NCBI GenBank assembly: GCA_037482015.1
Contig: JBBFKT010000001.1
Span: forward strand, 463,854-527,853
Direction: 5' to 3'
DNA length: 64,000 nucleotides
From: Thermodesulforhabdaceae bacterium
Lineage (GTDB): Bacteria > Desulfobacterota > Syntrophobacteria > Syntrophobacterales > Thermodesulforhabdaceae
This document shows, in pieces, positions 7,647-18,136 of this stretch. Made by a program: the position numbers and the translations under genes. The notes below the pieces were generated by a model. That model searched no databases. It was not told the origin of the DNA and saw nothing but the letters and a program-made list of their open reading frames with translations. Positions within the stretch are counted from its first letter, which is position 1. The number at the start of each line of letters is the position of its first letter.

Positions 7647-9480
7647 AGACACCTTCCTCCAGGTGGCTGTGAATAACATATCCCACCTTATGGAATACGC
7701 TCAGCATCTTTCGGTTTGATGCGAGCACATAAGCACAAAAACCGCTTATTCCCTTACTTTTAGCGATTTCAGACAAATAATGTAATAAAAATGTGCCTAT
7801 TCCTCGCCGTTGATATTCAGCTCTTACTGCAAAATCCACTTCAGCCATATTGGAACGCTGATCAAGAATATAACGTCCCATGGCGATGATGGTTTCCTTT
7901 TTGTTGATTTCTCCCACTATTCCGACAATTGCCATTTCGTGTTCGTAGTCAATATTGCACATTGCCTGGATGTCTCTATGTGGGAAAACTCTCATTGCCG
8001 ATAGAAAACGGTAATAAATATCCTGATCCGGCAGTGAGTAGAAAAATTCTTGAAGAGCTCTTTCATCTGTGGGTTTTATGGGTCTAAAGAAAATCTGTAG
8101 ATTATCCGGGAATACTTGATAAACTTCCCATTGACCGGGGTAAAGGGGTTCGTAAATTGGTGGTAGGATCTGGTCCTGGTAAACATACCGAATGCGTTTT
8201 GCTTCGGCAAGGAGTCGTTCTCTAAATTTGGGATGAGCTATATTGATCAGAGCTAAAGCTCTTTCTCGTATGGCTTTTCCGAAAAGATTGGCGATCCCGA
8301 ATTCATTAACCACATACCAGACCGTACTGCGAGGACTTACAACGCCTGCTCCACTTGAAAGATGAGTCACTATGCGGGATTTTCTGCCGTCAGGACTTGT
8401 TGAAGGCACAAGGATGATCGTTTTGCCATCTTCTGCTTTTGACGCTCCAACCATAAAATCGATGTAACCACCAACGCCGCTGTATATCTTATGCCCGATG
8501 GAATCGGCACACACCTGCCCGGTGATGTCTATTTCCAGAGCCGCATTGATTGCCACCATCTTATGGTTTTGGCTTATGACCATACTGTTATTTACATACT
8601 CCGTTGGATATAGCTCCACCTGGGGGTTATTATGAACAAATCGGTAGAGTCTTTCTGTGCCCAGGCAAAAAGTTGCAACGGCTTTGTGAGGATGAAGAGT
8701 TTTATGTCGTCCCGTAATAACCCCTTTTTCCATAAGCGCCATATGAGTGTCGGTAATCATGTCGGAATGAAGCCCTAAATCCTTTTTGGATGCCAGGTAA
8801 CGTGTTGCCGCATCAGTGATGCGACCGATTCCAGTCTGAATGGTTGAAGAATCTTCCACAAGACGCTCTACATATTGTCCTATACGATCATAGATGGCGC
8901 TTTTAGGTTGTTGAGCAACCTCCAGAAGGGGTTCGGTATGTTCAACGAAGTAGGAAATTTGAGTCACATGAAGGAATGTGTCCCCCATGGTTCGGGGCAT
9001 TTTTTCGTTTACTTGAGCGACGACAAATCGAGCGTGTTGAGCCGCCGTTTTGGTTATTTCAACAGAAATACCAAGTGAGCAAAAACCATGTTCATCTGGT
9101 GGAGTCACATGAATCAAGCATACATCTAAAGGCAAGTGACCCCCGGGTTTGAACATATTAGGAATAGAAGAAAAATATGCCGGGACATAGTCAGCAAGAC
9201 CCCAGTTAACAGCCTGACGTGATCTGGGTCCCAAAAAGAAAGTTTTAAGTCGGCAGTGTTTTTGCCACGGGATCCAATCCTCCGGCATCTCCCCCAAGGA
9301 AAGATTCTGAATAAGTTCTACCTCTGTGTAATGGTGAATAACGCTGAATAGAGCTTTAACCAGGAAGCAAGGTTCACCACAGCCTGGTGCAATATATACC
9401 CGGCATCCGTCTGACAAAACTGATCTTAAGGCTGTCTCAGCATCGACGGTGCGCTCTCGGTAATATGTTTTCCACAACAT
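7594..9480 (-). CDS. Acetyl-CoA hydrolase/CoA-transferase fused to a GNAT acetyltransferase domain
   Basis: Two-domain protein of 628 residues. Residues ~1-450 form a family I CoA-transferase/acetyl-CoA hydrolase unit of the 4-hydroxybutyrate CoA-transferase type. It has an SGVGGYIDFM glycine loop and WYVVNEFGIANLFG, whose Glu is the expected CoA-thioester nucleophile. Residues ~465-628 form a GNAT fold with the acetyl-CoA-binding signature EYQRRGIGTFLLHYL. Such fusions are known in Desulfobacterota and Geobacter-like bacteria; whether the GNAT part acetylates the enzyme or another protein is unknown. The start MLWKTYYRER follows GAGGACG, and the gene begins 11 bp beyond the purA stop. Confidence 0.85.
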   Translation of the reverse strand: MLWKTYYRERTVDAETALRSVLSDGCRVYIAPGCGEPCFLVKALFSVIHHYTEVELIQNLSLGEMPEDWIPWQKHCRLKTFFLGPRSRQAVNWGLADYVPAYFSSIPNMFKPGGHLPLDVCLIHVTPPDEHGFCSLGISVEITKTAAQHARFVVAQVNEKMPRTMGDTFLHVTQISYFVEHTEPLLEVAQQPKSAIYDRIGQYVERLVEDSSTIQTGIGRITDAATRYLASKKDLGLHSDMITDTHMALMEKGVITGRHKTLHPHKAVATFCLGTERLYRFVHNNPQVELYPTEYVNNSMVISQNHKMVAINAALEIDITGQVCADSIGHKIYSGVGGYIDFMVGASKAEDGKTIILVPSTSPDGRKSRIVTHLSSGAGVVSPRSTVWYVVNEFGIANLFGKAIRERALALINIAHPKFRERLLAEAKRIRYVYQDQILPPIYEPLYPGQWEVYQVFPDNLQIFFRPIKPTDERALQEFFYSLPDQDIYYRFLSAMRVFPHRDIQAMCNIDYEHEMAIVGIVGEINKKETIIAMGRYILDQRSNMAEVDFAVRAEYQRRGIGTFLLHYLSEIAKSKGISGFCAYVLASNRKMLSVFHKVGYVIHSHLEEGVYEIWFRFDEPAQVCITD

Positions 9481-9491
9481 GGAAATCGTCC

Positions 9492-10799
<1,308 letters not shown>

Positions 10800-10835
10800 T
10801 CAGACTCCTTTCTGAGTTCTTTTTGTGCCTTGCCC

Positions 10836-10876
10836 ATAAAAAACCCTGGGCATCCTTTTTAAGGGAATGTCCAGGG
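10836..10876 (-). terminator. Terminator-like hairpin in the purA leader
   Basis: On the minus strand the stem CCCTGGACATTCC pairs with GGATGCCCAGGG (one mismatch, one G-U) across a short A-rich loop and is followed by TTTTTT. It lies 40 bp upstream of the purA start, and no gene precedes it on that strand. It either ends a short upstream transcript or acts as an attenuator for purA. Confidence 0.6.
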
Positions 10877-10905
10877 CTAGGATAAAGCAAAAACTTGTTA
10901 TTTGC

Positions 10906-10921
10906 CACAATTTTTATTGTG
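10906..10921. promoter_or_regulatory. Palindromic operator-like site upstream of purA
   Basis: A perfect inverted repeat CACAAT-TTTT-ATTGTG lies about 110 bp before purA, flanked by two copies of ATTTGCC. Its position in the presumed promoter region suggests a regulator-binding site. No regulator is identified. Confidence 0.35.
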
Positions 10922-10985
10922 TCATTTGCCTTACAATACACATCACGATTTTTTAGAAGGCTTAGTCATGGCTAACCTGACAATG

Positions 10986-11141
10986 TTAGGAAAAGAGCCC
11001 GCTGACAACTCTCACGGTTACCCTATCGTAGAGGCATGGCATGCCATGCCCCTACTTATGGTGCACTACTCCAGCGATCTTGCTCCAAACGTCCTCAAAA
11101 AGCAGTGGGTTAAAATGATCCCAGGTAAGGGATAATTTTCG
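10986..11141. repeat. Extended GTAGGGGC palindromic element, copy A
   Basis: A 28-bp palindrome at 11028-11055 (arms GTAGAGGC and GCCCCTAC around a central GGCATGCC) is embedded in about 150 bp that match copy B at 23397-23556 on both sides. The right flanks share a TTAAAA, CCA, GGATAATTT order. A short open frame across it is not convincing as a gene. Confidence 0.75.
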
Positions 11142-11218
11142 CATAGGCCCAGGCTAACCTTCAAATTTTTCCCACCCACTTCAAATTGAACCCTATTGTG
11201 GCTCTAAGTATTCTTCAC

Positions 11219-12424
11219 TTACTTAGCCTCACCCGCGGGTTCTGCGGTACTTTTGGGCGCAACCATAAACGTTTTATACTTGTCTACGGAGCTTTTAGGC
11301 ATAACCATCAAAGTTCCATACTTATCATAAATAACATATTTGCCTTCAACTTGGGAAAGCACAAAGTTTTTCACCAGACTTGCCGCCGCATCCTGAATGG
11401 CTCGAGCAAGTAGGACATCCGGGTCGTGTTCTCCATAGACAGACCGAGGAGTTGTCTTTACTTCAGCCCGATTTGCCCAAACAATCTCGCCTGTATCAGC
11501 ATCCTGTACGATGACTCTTATTTGCACGATAGCTTTATCCACTCGTCCGCCCTTATGAGCAAGATAAGCGGCTCCAGAGCCGACCAGTCCCCAGATAGCC
11601 ACATTTGCCGCACTCCATTTGTTAGATTCCACAATACCACCGCCAAATCGTGGATGTCCCTCCACCGATTCGGTCGGCTCAATGGGCACTCGATTGCTAC
11701 CCAGCGTAAGCCCCATTAGACCTCCAAGCGCCATCTTGTCGATCATTTCGTAAGTATCAGACTGAGCTATTCCAAAGACCGTTCTTGATCCTACTTTGAA
11801 GAAGAATGGAAGGATACCTGTCTGGACTGGATTGAAACTATCATCTTGCCCCGTGGATATGTCAATAACACGCCCACGCACTATGAATCTGGCATTAAAC
11901 TGCTGTCCAAGCTGGTTAAGAGTTTCTTTGTTAAGCGATATAAGGCGCTGTTGATTCCAGAATTTTTCTTCAGAAGTTCTGGACTGGCTGATGTTACGGT
12001 AAATAGAAAGAGCGATCTCTTGCTTCATCACATCGCTCCAGCTGGAAGAAAGTTCTTCCTGTAGGGCTGCCACTTCCGGATGAACTGGGTGGTTGGCTGG
12101 GGCTTCCTGAATAATGCCTTTGTCAAGGAGGTATTTAATCACATCTTCTTCTATGGCAATGCCAAAACCGTATTTTTTGAATTCGTCCTGTAAAGCTTCC
12201 ATAACAAGAATGTTTCTGCGCCAATACTCATATGGAGTGCCTCCAGAAGTATAATCGGCAAAGGGGAGGATCACTACTTTATTATCCCCGCCGAATGGAG
12301 ATTGCTGAACAGTAGGTGATATAGTTTCTACCGATTTATGCCCGCAGGCGAGCATAGCAAATAAAACCAAAACTCCTATACACATCAGACCAAAATGTTT
12401 GTTATTGATTTTGTAAATTTTCAT
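11219..12424 (-). CDS. Secreted lipoprotein of 401 residues, CsgG-like in outline
   Basis: The N-terminus has a signal peptide of lipoprotein type with lipobox LAC-G (Cys at residue 27), so the mature protein should be lipid-anchored. The body begins KVVILPFADYTSGG, the strand that opens CsgG-like and related lipoprotein domains. It continues with NARFIVRGRVIDIS and VQIRVIVQDADTGEIVWANRAEV, a pattern typical of proteins that combine a TolB-N-like or CsgG core with a C-terminal beta-strand pair. The last 45 residues are low complexity and Lys/Ser/Pro-rich. The ATG follows AGGGGTAACC. Function is unknown, but assembly or export of an envelope component is a fair guess. Confidence 0.68.
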   Translation of the reverse strand: MKIYKINNKHFGLMCIGVLVLFAMLACGHKSVETISPTVQQSPFGGDNKVVILPFADYTSGGTPYEYWRRNILVMEALQDEFKKYGFGIAIEEDVIKYLLDKGIIQEAPANHPVHPEVAALQEELSSSWSDVMKQEIALSIYRNISQSRTSEEKFWNQQRLISLNKETLNQLGQQFNARFIVRGRVIDISTGQDDSFNPVQTGILPFFFKVGSRTVFGIAQSDTYEMIDKMALGGLMGLTLGSNRVPIEPTESVEGHPRFGGGIVESNKWSAANVAIWGLVGSGAAYLAHKGGRVDKAIVQIRVIVQDADTGEIVWANRAEVKTTPRSVYGEHDPDVLLARAIQDAAASLVKNFVLSQVEGKYVIYDKYGTLMVMPKSSVDKYKTFMVAPKSTAEPAGEAK

Positions 12425-12608
12425 AGGTTACCCCTTTCATGCGAGTGAATAAAGCAAATCCCCTACCTCCTCAATCTCTTTCCAAAACAAACAAAAAGCA
12501 AAGGATTTGTCAACCAGCTAGTGAGGACGTTAAATAAAAATTTAGACTGAAAACCTGGACTTTATATTTTAATCATATCATAAGAAACGGTTGATTAAGC
12601 TCAAAGTG

Positions 12609-12790
12609 TTATTTCCTTTGTGTAAAAATCAAGGGGTTGTTGTGGATGTATTGGCGGATGGCGTTCATCACCTGTTCAGTGCGGATAATGTGTTCGTAAT
12701 AATTGCGTTGCCAGATTAGCACGCTGGGTGTCCCGCGATATTGGTTGGTGTGACTGGTAACGGCAGATTTGAACCCAGCAATGAATCGGT
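12609..12790 (-). pseudogene. C-terminal fragment of a REP-associated tyrosine transposase (RAYT)
   Basis: About 60 residues ending in a normal stop match the C-terminal end of RAYT/Y1 transposases: an AGFKSAVTSHTNQY region, then WQRNYYEHIIR, then IRQYIHNNPL. The catalytic N-terminal half with the His pair and Tyr region is missing. Upstream the frame runs into unrelated palindromic repeat DNA at 12787-12856. This is a dead remnant. The open frame can be extended to 12875, but that extension only translates the repeats. Confidence 0.75.
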
Positions 12791-12856
12791 CGCCGAGGAC
12801 GGCGACCCTCCCAATATTTTGACACCGTTTTCGGGGAAACGGTGTCCTCGCCGTCC
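12787..12856. repeat. Nested inverted repeats abutting the transposase fragment
   Basis: Three overlapping hairpins are visible. GTCGCC-gaggac-GGCGAC lies at 12789-12806, and GACACCGTTT pairs with AAACGGTGTC at 12821-12846. GGACGGCGA (12797-12805) also pairs with TCGCCGTCC (12848-12856) around the second hairpin. The block is much more G+C-rich than its surroundings, consistent with inserted repeat DNA. Confidence 0.7.
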
Positions 12857-12860
12857 GTTT

Positions 12861-12888
12861 AAATGGGCGACGCATGCGTCGCCCCTAC
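12861..12888. repeat. REP-like palindrome (GACGCATGCGTC core)
   Basis: A member of the dispersed 28-bp family. The right arm GTCGCCCCTAC is intact, the core GGGCGACGCATGCGTCGCCC is a perfect palindrome, and the first four bases of the left arm have decayed. It sits between the transposase fragment and the intron relic. Confidence 0.8.
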
Positions 12889-12898
12889 ATGCGCATTA

Positions 12899-13069
12899 AA
12901 AGGTGACGGTGGAGAACCGGAGCGAGAAGTCAGCAGATGCCGTAGTAGCTGCCTCCAGAGGCAACCACAAGAGGTCGCCCCTACACTTCTCGAACCACCC
13001 GATGCGGACCTGCATGCCGGGCGGTGTGGGAGGGACTCAGTTAGGTAAACTAACCGCCTCTATCCCAAT
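12899..13069 (+). mobile_element. Group II intron relic (internal deletion)
   Basis: The left part reads GTGGAGAACCGGAGCGAG, then AGTCAGCAGATGCCGTAGTAG, which I recognise as leader DNA common near the start of bacterial group II intron reverse-transcriptase regions. The right part, from about 12991, has a domain V-like hairpin (GAACCACCCG pairing with CGGGCGGTGTGG, with a 2-nt bulge). A second hairpin AGTTAGGTAAACTAAC and an end close to CTATCCCAAT, like an intron 3' terminus, follow. The reverse transcriptase is deleted, and a half REP palindrome (GGTCGCCCCTAC, 12973-12984) lies at the junction. This is recognition from memory of typical intron ends; a covariance-model search would settle it. 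Confidence 0.5.
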
Positions 13070-13081
13070 AGAACGCTTTTT

Positions 13082-13936
13082 CTAAAAAGCCATTGCTCTT
13101 AGTCGCCTGATACGTTCTTCGATGGGGGGATGAGTGCTGAAAAGGCTTAGGATACCACCCCCAGTAAGAGGATTTACAATGAACATGTGAGCTGTCGCAG
13201 GTTTTGCTTCTTCCATTGGAATTCTTTCCGTAGTGTAGGCGAGTTTCTCAAGAGCGCTCGCAAGAAATTCGGGATTTCCAGAAAGTTTTGCTCCCTCTTC
13301 ATCAGCGAGATATTCTCTTGATCTTGAAATTGCCATCTGGATAAGGATCGCTGCGAGAGGAGCAATTATCGACATTACAATAACTCCTATGATTCCTAAA
13401 CCACCGCCTTCCTCTTCGTCTGAACGACCTCCACCAAAAATTGCTGCCCATCTAGCCATGTCAGCAAGAACCATAATAGCACCTGCGAAGGTGGCAGCAA
13501 TGGAACCAATAAGAATATCGCGATCTTTGATGTGAGCTATCTCATGAGCAAGAACCCCCTTGAGTTCATGGGGCTTCAGGATTTTCAGAATCCCCTCAGT
13601 TACGGCAACGACAGCGTGTTCTGGGTTTCTACCGGTAGCGAAAGCATTGGGGCTTTCACTGGGAATAATGCAAACCCTTGGCATAGGCAGTCCTGCCCTA
13701 TAAGCAAGTTCTCTCACCATAGCGTAAAGCTCTGGTGCTTCGTCCTCTCTCACTTCCTGAGCTCCATACATAGAAAGCACAATCTTGTCCGAAAACCAGT
13801 AGCTTCCGAGATTCATAATGGCCGCTATAGCAAAGGCAAAGATCATTCCCTTCGATCCCCCAATCGCTTTACCTATAAGCACAATCAGTATGGTAAGGAG
13901 ACCTAGGAGTAAAAACGTTCTGAGTTGATTTCCCAT
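13082..13936 (-). CDS. htpX: Membrane-bound zinc metalloprotease HtpX
   Basis: An M48-family protease that degrades misfolded membrane proteins alongside FtsH. The 284-residue protein has two N-terminal helices, the zinc motif HEIAH near residue 140, two further helices ([17 protein letters not shown] and [17 protein letters not shown]), and the downstream EYLADEEGA with the third zinc ligand Glu. The C-terminus [14 protein letters not shown] is a family hallmark. The start ATG at 13936 follows GGGGAGGTTG. Length and motifs are normal. Confidence 0.95.
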   Translation of the reverse strand: MGNQLRTFLLLGLLTILIVLIGKAIGGSKGMIFAFAIAAIMNLGSYWFSDKIVLSMYGAQEVREDEAPELYAMVRELAYRAGLPMPRVCIIPSESPNAFATGRNPEHAVVAVTEGILKILKPHELKGVLAHEIAHIKDRDILIGSIAATFAGAIMVLADMARWAAIFGGGRSDEEEGGGLGIIGVIVMSIIAPLAAILIQMAISRSREYLADEEGAKLSGNPEFLASALEKLAYTTERIPMEEAKPATAHMFIVNPLTGGGILSLFSTHPPIEERIRRLRAMAF

Positions 13937-14127
13937 AGTTACAACCTCCCCAGGTTGATATAGGTATTTATTACTCTCACAATTTATAAGAAAGTAAAAC
14001 TTTCAAATCTGTCAAGCATAATCGGTCTTACAAGAACCCTTCTTAAAAAGGCTTTTCGGATAGTCGTTAACAGTATATATTTTAAACGACTTTGCCTTGT
14101 CCAAACCATAAGAAAAGGCTATCCAAG

Positions 14128-15303
14128 ATGAGAAAAAGGAATGTGTTTTATGTGTTAGTTTTTTTTATCCTGGTGTCAGTTGGTTTCCTGTGGCTATTTC
14201 ACAGGAAAAAACCTCCCATAGTTATTGGATTTATGGGTCCCCTTACCGGAAAATACTCTGATCTGGGTGTTTTAGGCAGAAATGGTGCAATGCTTGCTGT
14301 GGAGGATGTCAATGCTGAAGGTGGTATTAATGGGCACCTTTTAGTGCTTATACCAGAGGACGATAAGGGCACTCCGGAAGGCACAAAGGAGGTTTTTCAA
14401 AAGTTACGGGATGCTGGAGTTGTGGCAATTGTTGGGCCTATGCTCAGCACAAATGCTGTCACCCTAAAACCTTTGATTGACGATGCCCGGTTAGTAGCTG
14501 TAAGTCCTACTGTTTCAACGTCAAGGCTTTCTGGATTGAAGGATTATTTCTTTCGGGTAATGAACGATAACAAAACGCGGGCTCGGGGGCTTGCTCAGTT
14601 TGCCATTGAAACCTTGCCAGAACCTCCTAACCCACCGAGACTCTGGTGTCTCGTTTACGATATAGGCAATTGGGAATATACATCTGATTTTATAGAAAAT
14701 TTTGTGACTACCGTTGAAGTTCAAGGAGACCTTACAGCATACCGTGTTGCTTACCTATCAAAAAAAGAACTGATTCCAGAAGAAGTCTTTAAGTCTATTG
14801 AAGTAGTCAAGCCAGATGTCATAGTGTTAGCTGTATCAGCCATAGATGCTTCTCAAATAATCGGTTGGCTTGCAGATAATTTCCCGGATATTCCTGTTTT
14901 TGCTGGAGCCTGGGCGATGACCCCGGAATTGATATCCCACCTTCCATATATATTTCATCGAAATACTGTCAATGTTTTTGCTGAACATGTCGCACCTCCT
15001 GAGAATATTAGAGAAATTCAAAGTTTTGAGGATCGGTTCAACAAACGATATGGCAAGAAGATGGCTTTCCCTGCATTGTATGCCTACAATGCTGTTAGGA
15101 TTCTTGCCAAGGCGCTCAAGGAAAATGGTGGGAAGGTCGAGAAACTGAAAGAGACCCTCTCTTCCGGTATAAATTGTGATTGTATTTCAGGGAAAATTTT
15201 TGTTGACGAATTTGGGGATTGTTATCATCCATGGTGGATTTACAAATTGGAAAAGGATGGGCCTAAATTTGTCAGGGAGGTTCTTCCACAATGGCAGAAG
15301 TGA
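14128..15303 (+). CDS. Periplasmic ligand-binding protein (branched-chain amino-acid type) paired with a sensor kinase
   Basis: A type I periplasmic-binding fold (Peripla_BP_6) of 391 residues. After a single N-terminal hydrophobic segment it reads IVIGFMGPLTGKYSDLG and GAMLAVEDVNAEGGINGH, the usual opening of Leu/Ile/Val-binding proteins. AIVGPMLSTNAV and the later NDNKTRARGLA hinge region follow. It has no lipobox and may remain membrane-anchored. I start at ATG 14128 (MRKRNVFY), since the longer frame uses a TTG without a site. No ABC permease or ATPase gene follows. Instead the stop overlaps the start of a hybrid histidine kinase by 13 bp, so the protein probably acts as the periplasmic sensor for that kinase. 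Confidence 0.8.
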   Translation: MRKRNVFYVLVFFILVSVGFLWLFHRKKPPIVIGFMGPLTGKYSDLGVLGRNGAMLAVEDVNAEGGINGHLLVLIPEDDKGTPEGTKEVFQKLRDAGVVAIVGPMLSTNAVTLKPLIDDARLVAVSPTVSTSRLSGLKDYFFRVMNDNKTRARGLAQFAIETLPEPPNPPRLWCLVYDIGNWEYTSDFIENFVTTVEVQGDLTAYRVAYLSKKELIPEEVFKSIEVVKPDVIVLAVSAIDASQIIGWLADNFPDIPVFAGAWAMTPELISHLPYIFHRNTVNVFAEHVAPPENIREIQSFEDRFNKRYGKKMAFPALYAYNAVRILAKALKENGGKVEKLKETLSSGINCDCISGKIFVDEFGDCYHPWWIYKLEKDGPKFVREVLPQWQK

Positions 15304-17926
15304 AAAAGCCTTCTCTTTCCAGCATTGTTAAAAAATATATATTTTGGTGGAATATAGCTATTCCAAGTGTGATCCTTAGTATTACTATAGTTCTGATGAT
15401 TTTTCCTCAAATTCAAATCCTTAAAGATCAAATGACTCACAAAGCTAAAATATCTTCAGCAGTGGTTCAGGATTATTTTGATGATGCTTTCAGGCTAATT
15501 CGAGTTTATTCCACCAGTTTAAATGTTCGGGAACCGAGTTCATTTTCCATAGAGTACTTCATGGTAAGTCGCTATTTTCACCATATGTTTGCTGTGAACA
15601 AAAGCAGTCACGATGTCTTGGAACTTGTTTCGCCGCTTGGCGCAGTTAAAGGTCGTTTTTTTTTCATTCTTCCTTTCCACCATCAAAACTTGGAAACATT
15701 AACATTATTCCGCCTTATTACTCCCCCGTTTCCAAAACGATCACTCTAGGGATTCGATATGATAATCATCCGGATCACGCTATCATTGGTGAAATCGACC
15801 TCGAAAGGTTGTGGAATTTTGTCCAATCATCCGTAAGATTTCCCGATCAGCTGTTTTTGGTTGACGGGTTCGGCAATTACCTAGCCCACACAGATTACGC
15901 CAAGGTTTATAGACAGGAAAACATCAGTGGCTACAGATGGTTTGAAAACAAAAAGTTAATTTCTTACTTTACCATAGGATATTACGAAAATTCCCTTTTT
16001 TTCATAGCAGGTTATTACAATCCCACAGTTGGTATATGGTCTATAGTGCTTACTCCATTCTGGGGCATTATAAGACCAACTTTATATGCAATCAGTTGTT
16101 TAGCGATTTTTGGAATGTGTATGGTGATTGTTTTCCAAAAATCGACTAAAAGCTGGATAACTAAGCACTTTATAATGCCTCTTGATCTGTTTTCCAGCTA
16201 TGTGAAGGGAGAAATCAGCAGTAAAAATAGAGATTCTGTGATGATCAAAGGGTTTTTCCCCTTCCGCGAAGGGGAAATTCTGGAGGAAAGTTTCAGTCAG
16301 GCTTTTATAGAAAACTACGAATACCAGAAAGCTCTCAGAGAAAGTGAAGAAAAATTTCGGCTAATTGCAGAAACTGCACCAATTGGTATTTTTATATTCC
16401 AAGATGACCGTCTCGTTTATGCAAACAAGTTTGGGTCTGCCATATTGGGGTATTCCGAGGATGAATTATTTAACATCGTGCCCTTCTGGAAACTTGTAAA
16501 AGAGGAATATCGTGATGTGGTAGCCTATAACGCCACAAAAAGACAAAAGGGGATTCTCAAAGATGTTGTCAGTTATGAGTTCCCAACAAAGACAAAAAAC
16601 GGCGAAGAAAAATTTGTAAGGGTTTCTGTTAGTTCTATCTTATTCAGAGGAAAACCAGCCGGTATTATCGTAATGGCGGATGTAACGCCTTTCAAAAAGG
16701 CGGAAGAAGAAAAAAGGCATTTGGAAGCCCAGCTTGAAAGAACCCAGCGGCTTGAATCTTTAGGAACTCTCGTGGCTGGTATTTCTCATGAGTTTAACAA
16801 CATATTGCAGGCAATAGCTCTAAATATCGAACATTTGTCTTCGAAGTTAGCAGAACTTCTTGGAGAAAACGATTTCTGGCGGAGGCATATTAAAGATGTA
16901 ACCGTTCTTCAGCACAGAGCAGGAAATATTGTTAGAGAACTTCTTGCATTTGCCAGATCACAGCGAGGAGAGAAAAAAGAGTTTTCGCTCAAAAAGGAAA
17001 TAGACAGAGTGGTGAGATTGAGTCGTCAGGTATTCCCGCGATCTATAGAAGTTAAAGTTAGGTTTGAAGGAGATGATTTCACCGTTATTGCTGAGGAAGG
17101 TCAACTAGAACAAATTTTTCTTAACCTGCTGAACAACGCGAAAGACGCTATTGAAGCTAAAGAAGAAGGCTTTGGAGTTATCGAAATCATAATCGAACCT
17201 ACAAACATTGATGATATCTCTGATGGATCTGATTTGGTTGTGGGAAGATATGCAAAGATAACTGTGAGAGACAACGGTATTGGGATGGGGCCAGAGACGA
17301 TAGAAAGAATTTTTGATCCCTTTTTTACTACTAAACCTGTGGGTAAAGGTAGTGGTTTAGGTCTTTCGGTCGTTTACGGCGTTGTTAAACAGCTCGGTGG
17401 AGGCATTTCCTGCGAGAGTCAGCTAGGCAAGGGCACCAGGTTTACTTTGTTTTTACCAGTTTATCGAAGGAAAGAATCAGCAAGGGTAGAGCTGGAAAAG
17501 GTAGATGAAGAAAAGCTTGAAAGAATCAGGGAAGATAAAAAGTCTTTTAGACCGTTAAGAATCCTGTTTGTTGAAGATGAACCTGCTGTGAGAGATCTTA
17601 TGGCAGAGTTTCTTCGTAAAGAAGGTTACGATGTGGATAAAGCCTCAGATCCGGAGGAGGCTCTTAAATTCATTGAAAGTTCTTCCTACGACCTGATCAT
17701 AACCGATCTTGGACTTCCAGGCATTGGAGGCGAAGGTTTGCTGAAAGAAATAAAGTCAAAAGGGATAAAAGTGCCAATAATAGTTGCAAGTGGGTATTTA
17801 CATGGTAAAGTTCTTGAAAATCTCGAACGTTATGGAGTGGTGCTCTCTCTAACTAAGCCCTTTACCATATTGGCTCTTAAAGAAGCGATCAAGAAGGTTG
17901 AGGAAAAACAGAGGGGAATCAGCTAG
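15291..17926 (+). CDS. Hybrid sensor histidine kinase with PAS and receiver domains, frameshifted
   Basis: Reconstructed across a frameshift, this is one protein of about 880 residues. It has a membrane helix ([17 protein letters not shown]), a periplasmic sensor domain, a second helix ([15 protein letters not shown]) and a PAS domain from about [18 protein letters not shown]. HisKA follows with phospho-acceptor His in GISHEFNN. The HATPase then has N-box [10 protein letters not shown]1 DNGIGMG and G2 [11 protein letters not shown], and a receiver domain (FVEDEP, phospho-acceptor in [10 protein letters not shown], conserved Lys in LTKPF) ends the protein. Frame one stops at 15749, and the second frame is open from at least 15660. 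The two join smoothly if one T is added to the nine-T run at 15656-15664. Whether the break is real, slippage-corrected or a sequencing error is undecided. Confidence 0.8.
15656..15664 (+). other. Nine-T run at the kinase frameshift
   Basis: Reading ten T instead of nine carries the frame from [13 protein letters not shown] directly into [13 protein letters not shown] and on to [12 protein letters not shown] with no stop. A homopolymer of this length is a typical site for indel errors, slipped-strand mutation or transcriptional slippage. Confidence 0.8.
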
Positions 17927-18136
17927 GTAGGTTAACTGGTTTTGTTTTCGTGTTGCTTTTTTAGGTTGGGTAAATTAAAAACATTTTTGCTTTTCTCAAG
18001 CTCTGCCACGAAGGCAGCATAATTTTATATCAGCGTTTTTCCTTAAAATTCCTTAATTTTTCATGTTTGAAGAAACTCCGAGTCAAGAAGGCTCAAGATG
18101 AAGTTAAAGGCTTTTTATGCATTGAGGAGGTGAATC

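Noticed and set aside
10902-11135. Short plus-strand frame (ATG at 10968) over repeat copy A
   Set aside because: It mainly translates the palindromic element, has no recognisable domain, and the matching element copy B is read differently.
12863-13085. Two overlapping short frames over the intron relic
   Set aside because: They translate intron leader and domain V-like DNA that is typically non-coding, with no functional motif.
17927-18136. Possible riboswitch or terminator before the TonB receptor (CTGCC/GGCAG hairpin at 18003)
   Set aside because: The stem is only 5 bp and no cobalamin-, TPP- or molybdopterin-type conserved core was recognised.
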